DNA from: Aminobacter sp. HY435
GTDB lineage: Bacteria > Pseudomonadota > Alphaproteobacteria > Rhizobiales > Rhizobiaceae
Reading direction: 5' to 3'
Assembly (NCBI RefSeq): GCF_027568395.1
Contig: NZ_JANKZL010000010.1
Location: 1-64,000, forward strand
DNA: 64,000 nt
Each line of letters begins with the position of its first letter. Positions within the stretch are counted from its first letter, which is position 1. The notes beneath the pieces were generated by a model. The model searched no databases. It was not told where the DNA came from and saw only the letters and a list, made by a program, of their open reading frames with translations. This document shows positions 28,021-36,993 of this stretch, in pieces. Made by a program: the position numbers and the translations under genes.

Positions 28021-29193
28021 ATGACAAAACTCGTTTCCAAGTGGAACTACCCGACCACCGTCCGTTTCGGCGCCGGCCGCATTGCCGAGCTGCCTGAGGT
28101 GCTCGCCGTCACCGGCATCAAGCGTCCGCTGTTCGTCACCGATCCGGGCCTGGCGAAACTGCCGGTCGTCGCCAGCACGCTGAAGATCCTCGATGACGCG
28201 AAGGTGCCATATGGTGTGTTCTCCGATGTGAAGCCGAATCCGGTGGAATCGAACCTCGTTGCAGGTATCGAGGTGTTCAAGGCGGGCAAGCATGACGGCG
28301 TCATCGCTTTCGGCGGCGGCTCGGCGCTCGACCTTGGCAAGCTGATCGCCTTCCAGGCCGGCCAGACACTTCCGGTGTGGGACTTCGAGGACATCGGCGA
28401 CTGGTGGACCCGTGCAGATTCCGACGCCATCGCGCCGATCATCGCCGTGCCGACCACCGCCGGCACCGGCTCCGAAGTCGGCCGCGCCGGCGTCATCACG
28501 CATGAGGCGTCGCACACCAAGAAGGTCATCTTCCACCCCAAGATGCTGCCGGCAATCGTCATCGCCGATCCGGAGCTGACCACCGGCATGCCGGCCTTCA
28601 TCACCGCCGGCACCGGCATGGATGCACTGGCGCACTGCCTCGAAGCCTATTGCGCGCCGGGCTACCACCCGATGGCCGACGGCATCGCGGTCGAAGGCAT
28701 CCGGCTGGTGTTCGAGAACCTGCCCAAGGCCTATGCCAACGGCAACGACCTGGTCGCGCGCGCGCACATGATGAGCGCCGCGGCCATGGGCGCCACCGCC
28801 TTCCAGAAGGGGCTAGGCGCAATCCACTCGCTGTCGCATCCGATCGGCGCGCTCTACGACACGCATCACGGCATGACCAACGCGGTGTTCATGCCCTATG
28901 TGCTCGCCTTCAACCGTGCGGCCATCGAGGAACGCATCGTCCGTCTGGCTGCCTATTGCGGCATCGCCGGCGGCTTCGACGGTTTTGCGGCGGCAATCAT
29001 CAAGCTGCGCCAGGAGCTGAACGTTCCGCATGCGCTGCCGGGGCTGATCAAGGGCCTTGATATGGACCAGGCGCGCAAAGAACTCGTTGCGGACATGGCA
29101 ATCGTCGATCCGACAGCCGGCGGCAACCCTGTCGAACTGACCAAGAAGGCGGCGCTCGACTTGCTTGAAAACGCCATGCAAGGGGCGGTCTGA
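28021..29193 (+). CDS. Iron-containing alcohol dehydrogenase
   Basis: A 390-residue group III (Fe-ADH) enzyme. The NAD-binding GGGSALDLGK, PTTAGTGSEVG and the metal-binding histidines in HSLSHPIGALYDTHHGMTNAV (shortened: HSLSHP and THHG) are all present. It oxidises a primary alcohol to the aldehyde with NAD. Together with the aldehyde dehydrogenase upstream it could turn an alcohol side chain into a carboxylate. It is the last enzyme gene of the run before a 240-base gap and the ABC importer. Confidence 0.92.
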   Translation: MTKLVSKWNYPTTVRFGAGRIAELPEVLAVTGIKRPLFVTDPGLAKLPVVASTLKILDDAKVPYGVFSDVKPNPVESNLVAGIEVFKAGKHDGVIAFGGGSALDLGKLIAFQAGQTLPVWDFEDIGDWWTRADSDAIAPIIAVPTTAGTGSEVGRAGVITHEASHTKKVIFHPKMLPAIVIADPELTTGMPAFITAGTGMDALAHCLEAYCAPGYHPMADGIAVEGIRLVFENLPKAYANGNDLVARAHMMSAAAMGATAFQKGLGAIHSLSHPIGALYDTHHGMTNAVFMPYVLAFNRAAIEERIVRLAAYCGIAGGFDGFAAAIIKLRQELNVPHALPGLIKGLDMDQARKELVADMAIVDPTAGGNPVELTKKAALDLLENAMQGAV

Positions 29194-29432
29194 GACAAGT
29201 GCGGTGAAGCAAACTGCCATCCTATCAACATCAAAAAATGGGGAGGAGTAGGGCTGGGGAACTCCTAATTAATTAGCCGGAAAACAACGGCAACGATTGC
29301 GACAACCGATTAAAAGTAGTTAACTTTTTTCCACTGCGGGTGGCGGCTTCATCGAACCTTCATGCGACTGTCACATGAAGCCGATACCGCATCGCAGGCG
29401 TCTTGTGGCGTCAGTTCAACAGAGAGGACAAC
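29194..29432 (+). promoter_or_regulatory. Gap before the ABC importer, likely promoter
   Basis: This 239-base AT-richer gap has no gene. It contains the perfect palindrome CTAATTAATTAG (29265-29276) and GTTAAC-containing AT tracts around 29315-29330, which suits a promoter for the binding-protein gene at 29433. No confident -35/-10 pair was picked. Confidence 0.35.
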
Positions 29433-30539
29433 ATGTTCAAGTTTGCAGGGAAAGTGCTTTCCCTAAGCGCGGCGGCGCTGATGGTGACGACGGCTATCGC
29501 CTCGGCTCAGGATTTGGCCGCGCTTGAGGCCGCCGCGAAGGCGGAAGGCCAGCTGACCACCATCGCTCTGCCGCATGACTGGTGCGGTTACGGCGCCGTG
29601 ATCGAGGGCTTCAAGAAGAAGTATCCGGAAATCACCGTCAACGAACTGAACCCCGACGCCGGTTCCAGCGACGAAGTCGAGGCGATCAAGGCCAACAAGG
29701 ACAACAAGGGCCCGCAGGCTCCTGACGTCATCGACGTCGGCCTGTCCTATGGCCCGCAGGCAAAGGCCGACGGCCTGATTCAGCCCTACAAGGTGTCGAC
29801 CTGGGATTCGATCCCCGACACCGCAAAGGACGCTGACGGCTTCTGGTACGGCGATTATTACGGCGTGCTGTCGTTCGAAGTGAACAAGGACCTCGTCAAG
29901 AACGTGCCGGCCGATTGGGCCGACCTGCTCAAGGACGAGTACAAGAACTCGGTTGCGCTCGCCGGCGATCCGCGCGCGTCCAACCAGGCAATCCAGGGCG
30001 TCTACGCTGCCGGTCTCGGCGCGGGTGCCACCGACGCGGCTTCGGCTGCCGAAAAGGGCCTCGCCTTCTTCAAGGAGCTGAACGCCAAGGGCAACTTCGT
30101 GCCGGTCATCGGCAAGGCAGCGACGCTTGCTCAGGGCCAGACGCCGATCCTGATCACCTGGGACTACAATGCCCTTTCGGGCCGCGATACGCTCAACGGC
30201 AACCCGCCGGTTGAAGTCGTCGTTCCGGCATCGGGCGTTGTCGCCGGCGTCTACGTTCAGGCGATCAGCGCTTATGCGCCGCATCCGAACGCAGCCAAGC
30301 TGTGGATGGAATACCTCTATTCCGACGAAGGTCAGCTCGGCTGGCTGAAGGGCTATTGCCACCCGATCCGCTTCAACGATCTCGCCAAGAACGGCAAGAT
30401 CCCGCAGGAAATGCTCGACAAGCTGCCGCCGGCGGCCGCCTATGAAAAGGCCGTGTTCCCGACGCTGGAAGATCAGGCAACCTCCAAGGAAGCCATCACC
30501 AAGCAGTGGGACTCGGTGGTCGGCGCCAACGTCCAGTAA
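29433..30539 (+). CDS. ABC transporter periplasmic substrate-binding protein
   Basis: A 368-residue protein with a signal peptide (ending AIASA). The mature part is a two-lobe binding protein of the spermidine/iron type (SBP_bac_6/8): LTTIALPHDWCGYGAVIEGF, then DVIDVGLSYGPQAKADGLIQPY and ITWDYNALSGRD. The start ATG follows AGAGAGGACAAC. It delivers a small solute to the permeases that follow. Given the upstream enzymes the solute may be an amine or amino alcohol, but this is inference. Confidence 0.9.
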   Translation: MFKFAGKVLSLSAAALMVTTAIASAQDLAALEAAAKAEGQLTTIALPHDWCGYGAVIEGFKKKYPEITVNELNPDAGSSDEVEAIKANKDNKGPQAPDVIDVGLSYGPQAKADGLIQPYKVSTWDSIPDTAKDADGFWYGDYYGVLSFEVNKDLVKNVPADWADLLKDEYKNSVALAGDPRASNQAIQGVYAAGLGAGATDAASAAEKGLAFFKELNAKGNFVPVIGKAATLAQGQTPILITWDYNALSGRDTLNGNPPVEVVVPASGVVAGVYVQAISAYAPHPNAAKLWMEYLYSDEGQLGWLKGYCHPIRFNDLAKNGKIPQEMLDKLPPAAAYEKAVFPTLEDQATSKEAITKQWDSVVGANVQ

Positions 30540-30555
30540 TTCTGTTTCGGCTAGC

Positions 30556-30584
30556 GCGGGCGGCCCTGAGGCCGCCCGCATTTT
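30556..30584 (+). terminator. Attenuating hairpin after the binding-protein gene
   Basis: Arms GCGGGCGGCC and GGCCGCCCGC pair perfectly around a four-base loop and are followed by ATTTTCTC. Such partial terminators after binding-protein genes let the binding protein be made in excess over the membrane components. Confidence 0.75.
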
Positions 30585-30602
30585 CTCAAGCAACGGGGCC
30601 AT

Positions 30603-31520
30603 ATGACCCAAGCCAGCATTTCCGACCCGGCAGTCGCCGCGCATTCCGCTCCACCGGATGCGAACCGCGGTTTCCGATTGCCTACTCATTGGCTCGGCGT
30701 TGCGCCGTTCTTCATTTTCGCGCTGATGTTCCTGATCCTGCCGACGCTCTATCTCGTCGTCGGCGCCTTCCAGAACAATGAAGGCCAGTTCACGCTGGAC
30801 AACATCACGCAGCTTTTCCGTGACGCGTCGATCCGCGACGCATACCGCGCATCGATCAAGATCAGTTTCTGGTCGGCGATCCTCGGCGCTCTTGCAGGCC
30901 TTGCCATCGCCATCGCAATCGTGCGCGGCGGGCTGCCAGGCTGGGTCCGTTCGGCAACGATGACCTTTTCGGGCGTTGCCTCCAATTTTGCCGGCGTCCC
31001 GCTGGCCTTCGCCTATCTGGCGACGCTCGGCCGGCTCGGGCTCGTCACCGTTCTCCTGCGTGACGTCTTTGACATCAACATCTACGCGATGGGGTTCAAT
31101 TTCCTGACCACCTGGGGGCTGGTCGCGGTCTATCTGTTCTTCCAGATTCCGCTGATGGTCGTCATCATCACGCCGGCTATCGATGGACTGAAGCGTGAGT
31201 GGGGCGAGGCCGCCGCCACGCTCGGCGCCACCCAGGTGCAATACTGGCGCATGGTGGTGATCCCGGTGCTGTGGCCGAGCTTTCTCGGCACTGTCATCTT
31301 GTTGTTTGCCAATTCCTTCGGAGCCATCGCAACAGCCTATGCATTTGCCGGCCCATCGCTCAACATCGTGCCGATCAAGCTCTATGCGCAGATCCGCGGC
31401 GACGTGCTGCACAATCCGCATCTCGGCTACGCGCTGGCCTTCGGCATGATCTTCATCACCGGTCTCGCCAACATCTTCTACATCTGGTTTCGGACCCGCA
31501 GCGAGAGGTGGCTCAAATGA
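30603..31520 (+). CDS. ABC transporter permease (first)
   Basis: A 305-residue inner-membrane protein with six predicted helices of the BPD_transp_1 type. The EAA loop that contacts the ATPase is at EWGEAAATLGATQVQYWRMV. It pairs with the permease that overlaps it by four bases (ATGA). It is part of the importer 29433-33389. Confidence 0.9.
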   Translation: MTQASISDPAVAAHSAPPDANRGFRLPTHWLGVAPFFIFALMFLILPTLYLVVGAFQNNEGQFTLDNITQLFRDASIRDAYRASIKISFWSAILGALAGLAIAIAIVRGGLPGWVRSATMTFSGVASNFAGVPLAFAYLATLGRLGLVTVLLRDVFDINIYAMGFNFLTTWGLVAVYLFFQIPLMVVIITPAIDGLKREWGEAAATLGATQVQYWRMVVIPVLWPSFLGTVILLFANSFGAIATAYAFAGPSLNIVPIKLYAQIRGDVLHNPHLGYALAFGMIFITGLANIFYIWFRTRSERWLK

Positions 31521-32308
31521 AGGGTTCCCGGTTCTGGGCCTGGCTCATTTTCGCAGTCGGCACGGCCTATTTCTTCATTCCGCTGATCGCGACGTTCGAA
31601 TTCTCCCTGCGCATGCGGCGCGGCGAATATTCCTTCGACGCCTATCGCGTGGTGTTTGGCGATCCGCGTTTCCAGGAGACATTTGCCTATTCGGTGACGG
31701 TGGCGATCTTCACCATCATCCTTGGCGTCGCCCTGGTCGTGCCCACCGCCTACTGGATCAGGCTGCGCATGCCGCATCTGCGCCCGATCGTCGAGTTCGC
31801 AACGCTCCTGCCGCTGATCATCCCGGCGATCGTCATCGTGTTCGGCTACATCCGCATGTATGGCTCGAGTTCGCCGTTGCCGTTCCTCGCCACGGCGCGC
31901 GGCACCGACGCGCTGCTGGTCATCGGCTATGCGACGCTGGCGCTGCCCTACATGTACCGCGCCGTCGACACGGGCTTGCGGACGATCGACGTGCGAACGC
32001 TGACCGAAGCTGCCCAGATATTGGGTGCCGGCTGGATCACCATCATCGCGCGGATCATCCTGCCCAACGTGCTGATTGCCGTGCTGTCCGGGGCCTTCCT
32101 GACCTTCGCCATCGTCATCGGCGAATTCACCATGGCCAGCCTGCTCAACCGCCCGGCTTTTGGGCCCTACCTGCAGAACATTGGCGCCAACCGCGCCTAT
32201 GAGCCGGCAGCGCTGGCGATCATCGCCTTTGCCATCACCTGGGGCTGCATGTCGGTGATCCAGATCCTCGCCCGTTTCGCGCCGAAGTCGGCAAACCGTC
32301 CGAACTGA
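31517..32308 (+). CDS. ABC transporter permease (second)
   Basis: A 263-residue PotC-type permease with six predicted helices and the EAA loop TEAAQILGAGWITIIARIIL (20 residues shown). The ATG at 31517 overlaps the stop of the first permease, so the two are translated together. The ATPase gene starts 16 bases later. Confidence 0.9.
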   Translation: MKGSRFWAWLIFAVGTAYFFIPLIATFEFSLRMRRGEYSFDAYRVVFGDPRFQETFAYSVTVAIFTIILGVALVVPTAYWIRLRMPHLRPIVEFATLLPLIIPAIVIVFGYIRMYGSSSPLPFLATARGTDALLVIGYATLALPYMYRAVDTGLRTIDVRTLTEAAQILGAGWITIIARIILPNVLIAVLSGAFLTFAIVIGEFTMASLLNRPAFGPYLQNIGANRAYEPAALAIIAFAITWGCMSVIQILARFAPKSANRPN

Positions 32309-32324
32309 AAAGAGCACAAAGCCA

Positions 32325-33389
32325 ATGGCCGATCCCTTCCTTTCCATCCAGAACGTCAAGAAGTCTTTCGGCAATGTCTCTGTCGTCAAGGACTTCAATC
32401 TCGACGTCGGTGCTGGCGAATTCGTCTCCTTTCTCGGACCATCCGGCTGCGGCAAGACGACGATGCTGCGCATCGTTGCCGGCTTCGAGGAGCCTTCGGC
32501 GGGCAAGGTCCTGATCGGCGGCAAGGATGTCACCGGCCTCAAGCCGAACCAGCGCAACATCGGCATGGTGTTCCAGGCCTACGCGCTGTTTCCCAACTTG
32601 ACGGTTGCGCAGAACATTGGCTTCGGCCTCAAGGTCGCCGGCATGCCCAAGGCGGAGGCGCAGCAGCGCATCGACGAGATGCTGAACATCATCAAGCTGC
32701 CCGAGTTCGGCGACCGCTATCCCTACCAGCTCTCCGGCGGCCAGCAGCAGCGCATCGCCTTGGCGCGCGCTCTTGCGCCCAAGCCTAAATTGTTGCTGCT
32801 CGACGAACCGCTGTCGGCGCTCGATGCCAAGGTGCGCATCTCGCTGCGCGAGGAAATCCGCTCGATCCAGAAGAAGCTCGGCATCACCACCATCTTCGTC
32901 ACCCACGACCAGGAAGAGGCGCTGTCGATGTCCGACCGCATCGTGGTGATGAACGAGGGCCGGGCCGACCAGACCGGCACGCCGTTCGAGATCTACAACC
33001 GTCCGTCGACCAAGTTTGTCGCCAATTTCGTCGGCACGCTCAACGTGCTCGAAGGCACGATCAGCGACGCCGCGTCCGGCACGGTCAAGATCAATGCCGA
33101 GGAGATCGGCCTCAAGGGCAAACTCAACGGCTCCAAGTCGGGCGACACCCTGTCGCTCGCGCTGCGCCCCGAGGCGATTTCACTCGGTCGCAAGGCCGGC
33201 AACGACTCCAACCTGACCGGCCAGATCGCCGACGTGCATTTCCTCGGCTCGGTCATCCGCGTCCGCGTCGGCGTCGGCCAGAACGTCGTGTCGCTCGACA
33301 CCTTCAACAGCCCGAGCAGCCCGCCGCCGGTCGTCGGTCAGAAGACCGAAATCAGCTTCTCCTCCGGCGACGTGCTGGTGCTGCATTAG
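32325..33389 (+). CDS. ABC transporter ATP-binding protein
   Basis: A 354-residue PotA/FbpC-type ATPase. Walker A is GPSGCGKTT at 38-46, the signature is LSGGQQQR, Walker B is LLLLDEPLSALD and the switch histidine is in FVTHDQEEAL. A C-terminal TOBE domain follows (ALRPEAISLGR). It energises the importer. It closes the cluster that began at 22048. Confidence 0.93.
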   Translation: MADPFLSIQNVKKSFGNVSVVKDFNLDVGAGEFVSFLGPSGCGKTTMLRIVAGFEEPSAGKVLIGGKDVTGLKPNQRNIGMVFQAYALFPNLTVAQNIGFGLKVAGMPKAEAQQRIDEMLNIIKLPEFGDRYPYQLSGGQQQRIALARALAPKPKLLLLDEPLSALDAKVRISLREEIRSIQKKLGITTIFVTHDQEEALSMSDRIVVMNEGRADQTGTPFEIYNRPSTKFVANFVGTLNVLEGTISDAASGTVKINAEEIGLKGKLNGSKSGDTLSLALRPEAISLGRKAGNDSNLTGQIADVHFLGSVIRVRVGVGQNVVSLDTFNSPSSPPPVVGQKTEISFSSGDVLVLH

Positions 33390-33523
33390 GGGGAGGGCGC
33401 CCGGCGCGCTCCGATCATTGGCTTTCCAACGAGGCGGGATTTTCCCGGCTCGTTGCGTTTCGGGGCTGCATTGCACGAACTGATGAAAAGATGGTTCTGC
33501 CGCTCAGCCGACGCTTCGGCCAT

Positions 33524-33555
33524 CCTCTCCCCGCAAATGGGGCGAGGGTGAGGGC
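33524..33555. repeat. Palindromic intergenic repeat, family A (copy 2, short)
   Basis: CCTCTCCCCGCAAATGGGGC followed by GAGGGTGAGGGC is a shortened copy of the family A element at 25949-26060. It lies between the ATPase and LysR genes. Confidence 0.65.
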
Positions 33556-33590
33556 TTCCCAAACACTGCGCCGCCCTGTTTAGTCCTGAT

Positions 33591-34502
33591 ATGGCCTTCA
33601 CGCTTCGACAGCTCCAGTTTTTCGTCGCAGTTGCCGAGCAGGGAACCATCTCCCGGGCCGCGCAGAACCTGTCGATCTCGCAATCGTCGGTCACCGAGGC
33701 GATCAAGGAGCTCGAAGGCGATCTCGGCGTCGAGCTGTTCGAGCGCCATCCGCGCGGCCTCAACATCACCCACAAGGGCCACCAGTTCCTGCGCCACGCG
33801 ACCAAGATCCTGGCTGACGTGTCGGATGCGCGGCGGACCTTCTTCTCCGGCCAGGCAACGACGACGGGCCAACTCAAGCTTGGCGTCACCTCGCTGGTTG
33901 CAGGCTATGTGCTGTCCGATCTTCTGGCGCGATATCGTCGCGCCCATCCTGCCGTCGAGATATCGGCCATCGAGGACAATGGCGACTATCTCGAACACCT
34001 GCTGGTCGGCGGCAAGCTCGACCTTGCCGTGATGGTGACGTCCAACCTGCGTGATCGCATGGCGCTGCAATCGGAAATTCTCGAGGTATCGGCCTACCGG
34101 CTGTGGCTCCCGCTTGGCCACCCGCTGGCATCCGCCGAAATTATCGGCGTCGGCGACATCGCCTCCGAACCGCTGATCATGCTGACGGTCGACGAAATCG
34201 AAGAGAATACAGGCAAGCTGTTGTCGGCCATCGGCGCCAAGCCGCATGTCGCATTCAGGACCCGCTCCGTGGAGGCTGTGCGTTCGCTGGTGGCGACCGG
34301 CGCCGGCGTCGCCCTGCTGCCCGACCTTGTCTACCGGCCGTGGTCGCTGGAAGGCGACCGCATCGAATCCCGCGACGTCTCCGGTTCGCTGCCGGTGGTG
34401 CAAGTCGGCATGGTCTGGCGACGCGGCTCGTCCTTGCCTGCTGCCGCGCGCGACTTCATCGGCATCGCCCAGGCCCAGCGCACCGTCCGCCAGAAGCTCT
34501 GA
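33591..34502 (+). CDS. LysR-family transcriptional regulator
   Basis: A 303-residue LTTR: an N-terminal winged helix (MAFTLRQLQFFVAVAEQGTI and SRAAQNLSISQSSVTEAIKE) and a two-lobe effector domain. It lies 134 bases upstream of the ydcS-like gene in the same direction, an arrangement that suggests it controls the polyamine operon, although divergent placement is more usual for LysR. The gap contains the short palindrome GATATCGGAAAAACCGATATC near 34510, a possible operator. Confidence 0.9.
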   Translation: MAFTLRQLQFFVAVAEQGTISRAAQNLSISQSSVTEAIKELEGDLGVELFERHPRGLNITHKGHQFLRHATKILADVSDARRTFFSGQATTTGQLKLGVTSLVAGYVLSDLLARYRRAHPAVEISAIEDNGDYLEHLLVGGKLDLAVMVTSNLRDRMALQSEILEVSAYRLWLPLGHPLASAEIIGVGDIASEPLIMLTVDEIEENTGKLLSAIGAKPHVAFRTRSVEAVRSLVATGAGVALLPDLVYRPWSLEGDRIESRDVSGSLPVVQVGMVWRRGSSLPAAARDFIGIAQAQRTVRQKL

Positions 34503-34509
34503 GCATCCT

Positions 34510-34530
34510 AGATATCGGAAAAACCGATAT
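34510..34530. promoter_or_regulatory. Palindrome between LysR and ydcS-like genes
   Basis: GATATCGG and CCGATATC form perfect eight-base arms around AAAAA, eight bases after the LysR stop and about 107 bases before the binding-protein start. It could be a terminator-like hairpin or an operator; no U run follows, so an operator or processing site is favoured. Confidence 0.45.
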
Positions 34531-34636
34531 CAGCCTTCTTTCGAATGAATTTGCGAAACCGGCGCTTTCGCAGCACCTTTCGTTTCAGGGCAACACCGCC
34601 GATGGGAGAGCGGTTCCTGCACAAGGGAGGATCGAG

Positions 34637-35791
34637 ATGAAGGCATTTCTGAAATCCTGCACGGCAATCGCCTTGGCTTGCAGCTTTTCCGGCCAGGCGG
34701 TGGCGCAGGTCAAGGAAATCGGCAAGGCCGAGGGGCAGGTCAACATCATCGCCTGGCCAGGCTACATCGAGCGCGGCGAGACCGACAAAAATTACGACTG
34801 GGTCAGCGATTTCGAGAAGGCGTCGGGCTGCAAGGTCAACGTCAAGACCGCGGCCACCTCTGACGAAATGGTGGCGCTGATGAACGAGGGCGGCTTCGAC
34901 CTCGTAACCGCCTCTGGCGACGCCTCGCTGCGCCTTGTCGCCGGCAAGCGCGTCCAGCCGATCAATACCGACCTCGTCAAGAGCTGGTCGACGGTCGATG
35001 ACCGCCTCAAGGATGCGCCGTGGTTCACCGTCGACGGCCAGCATTATGGCGTGCCCTATCAGTGGGGCCCCAATGTCCTGATGTACAACACCAGCGTCTT
35101 CAAGGAAGCGCCCAAGAGCTGGAACGTGGTGTTCGAGCCGATGGACCTGCCCGACGGCAAGCCCAACAAGGGCCGCGTCCAGGCCTATGACGGCGCGATC
35201 CACATCGCGGATGCCGCCAACTACCTGATGGCGCACAAGCCGGAACTCGGCATCAAGGACCCCTACGAACTGAACGAGGATCAGTACAAGGCAGCCCTCG
35301 ACCTTCTGCGCCAGCAGCGCACGCTGGTCGGCCGCTATTGGCACGACGCCATGATCCAGATCGACGACTTCAAGAACGAAGGCGTGGTGGCCTCCGGCTC
35401 GTGGCCGTTCCAGGTCAACCTGCTCGGCTCCGAGAAGCAGCCGGTCGCCTCGACGATCCCGGAAGAGGGTGCGACGGGCTGGGCGGATACCACGATGATG
35501 CATGTCGACGCCGCCAATCCGAACTGCGCCTACATGTGGCTCGAACACTCGCTGAACCCCAAGTTGCAGGGCGATCTCGCGGCCTGGTTCGGTTCCAATC
35601 CGTCAGTTCCGGCAGCCTGCAAGGGCAATGCCCTGCTGACCGATGCGGGCTGCAAGGCCAACGGCTTCGAGGACTTCGCCAGGATCAAGTTCTGGAAGAC
35701 GCCGGTGTCCAAATGCGCCAGCCAGAACGACCAGTGCGTGCCCTACTACCGCTGGGTGTCGGACTATATCGGCGTGATCGGCGGACGCTGA
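34637..35791 (+). CDS. ydcS: Polyamine ABC transporter substrate-binding protein, YdcS-like
   Basis: A 384-residue periplasmic protein with a signal peptide (ending QAVAQ). It matches YdcS/PotD-type putrescine binding proteins very closely: IIAWPGYIERGETDKNYDWV, ALMNEGGFDLVTASGDASLR, GVPYQWGPNVLMYN and EEGATGWADTTMMH are all characteristic. Four to six cysteines near the C-terminus (for example CVPYY) fit the same family. The start has GGGAGGATCGAG upstream. It is the first gene of an operon with the same order as ydcSTUV-patD. Confidence 0.9.
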   Translation: MKAFLKSCTAIALACSFSGQAVAQVKEIGKAEGQVNIIAWPGYIERGETDKNYDWVSDFEKASGCKVNVKTAATSDEMVALMNEGGFDLVTASGDASLRLVAGKRVQPINTDLVKSWSTVDDRLKDAPWFTVDGQHYGVPYQWGPNVLMYNTSVFKEAPKSWNVVFEPMDLPDGKPNKGRVQAYDGAIHIADAANYLMAHKPELGIKDPYELNEDQYKAALDLLRQQRTLVGRYWHDAMIQIDDFKNEGVVASGSWPFQVNLLGSEKQPVASTIPEEGATGWADTTMMHVDAANPNCAYMWLEHSLNPKLQGDLAAWFGSNPSVPAACKGNALLTDAGCKANGFEDFARIKFWKTPVSKCASQNDQCVPYYRWVSDYIGVIGGR

Positions 35792-35801
35792 ATTCGTCAA
35801 C

Positions 35802-35866
35802 GATGCCCCTCCCAGGGCCGCGACGCGGCCGCCCCTCTCCCCGCGGGGAGAGGGGCGGAGGGCATC
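35802..35866. repeat. Palindromic intergenic repeat, family A (copy 3)
   Basis: The outer arms GATGCCC and GGGCATC enclose CCTCTCCCCGCGGGGAGAGG, a near-perfect hairpin of the same family as 25949-26060. It lies between the binding-protein and ATPase genes of the polyamine operon. Confidence 0.7.
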
Positions 35867-35994
35867 AACCGATCTGAAACGACCGCCTGACAGCGGCAGA
35901 CAAGCATCGGCGGCCGTGGGGCTGCCGGATGCGCAGCCATGGCCAGGGCATATCATCCGATTGCACATGGCCCAGACATCGGAAGCTAAAGACG

Positions 35995-36993
35995 ATGACC
36001 CCTGCAGTCGCCTTTCAAAAGACCTCCCGCCATTTCGGCGCGGTGCGCGCGGTCGATGCCGTCGACCTCGAAATCAAGCCCGGCGAGTTCTTTGCCATGC
36101 TGGGGCCGTCGGGCTCGGGAAAGACCACTTGCCTCAGGCTTATCGCCGGCTTCGAGCAGCCGACATCGGGCAGCATCTCGATCTTCGGCGAACGCGCCGA
36201 GGGCGTGCCGCCCTACCGGCGCAACGTCAACACGGTGTTCCAGGACTATGCACTGTTCCCGCATCTCAACGTGCTCGACAACGTCGCCTACGGGCTGATG
36301 GTCAAGGGCGTCAGCCGGGACGAACGCCACCGTGCCGCCGAAGACGCGCTCAGGCTTGTGCAACTGCCGGGCTATGGCAGCCGCAAGCCGGGCCAGCTGT
36401 CCGGCGGCCAGCGGCAGCGCGTGGCGCTGGCGCGTGCGCTGGTCAATAAGCCCAAGGTGCTGCTGCTCGACGAGCCGCTCGGCGCACTCGACCTCAAATT
36501 GCGCGAGAGCATGCAGGAAGAGCTCAAGCAGCTGCAGAAGGCGCTCGGCATCACCTTCGTCTTCGTCACCCACGACCAGGGCGAGGCGCTGTCGATGGCT
36601 GACCGGGTCGCCGTATTCAACGACGGCCGGATCATGCAGGTCGGCGCACCCGAGGATATCTACCAGCGCCCGGCGTCGCGCTTCGTCGCCGATTTCGTCG
36701 GCTCGTCCAATGTGCTGCCGCCCGACTTCGTCCAGCGTTATGCCGGCCAGCACCGCTGGGGCAGCCTCAGGCCGGAACAGATCAGCGTCCGCCGCGATAC
36801 ATCGGGAGACGGCGTCGCGGCACGCGTGGTCTCGCGCCACTATCTCGGTGCGGCCACCAAGCTTTCGCTCGACGCCGACGGCCTCAGGCTGCATGCGACT
36901 GTGCCATCGGGCACGGCGGTGCCCGAGGATGGCGCCCACGTCATACTCACCTTCAACCGCGACCAGCTCCATCTGATGGAGGAGCAGGCATGA
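35995..36993 (+). CDS. ydcT: Polyamine ABC transporter ATP-binding protein, YdcT-like
   Basis: A 332-residue PotA-type ATPase: Walker A GPSGSGKTT at 37-45, signature LSGGQRQR, Walker B LLLLDEPLGALD, switch histidine in FVTHDQGEAL, and a TOBE domain at the end. The ATG at 35995 has GGAAG upstream; the frame open to 35929 has no better start. The stop overlaps the first permease by four bases. Confidence 0.92.
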   Translation: MTPAVAFQKTSRHFGAVRAVDAVDLEIKPGEFFAMLGPSGSGKTTCLRLIAGFEQPTSGSISIFGERAEGVPPYRRNVNTVFQDYALFPHLNVLDNVAYGLMVKGVSRDERHRAAEDALRLVQLPGYGSRKPGQLSGGQRQRVALARALVNKPKVLLLDEPLGALDLKLRESMQEELKQLQKALGITFVFVTHDQGEALSMADRVAVFNDGRIMQVGAPEDIYQRPASRFVADFVGSSNVLPPDFVQRYAGQHRWGSLRPEQISVRRDTSGDGVAARVVSRHYLGAATKLSLDADGLRLHATVPSGTAVPEDGAHVILTFNRDQLHLMEEQA

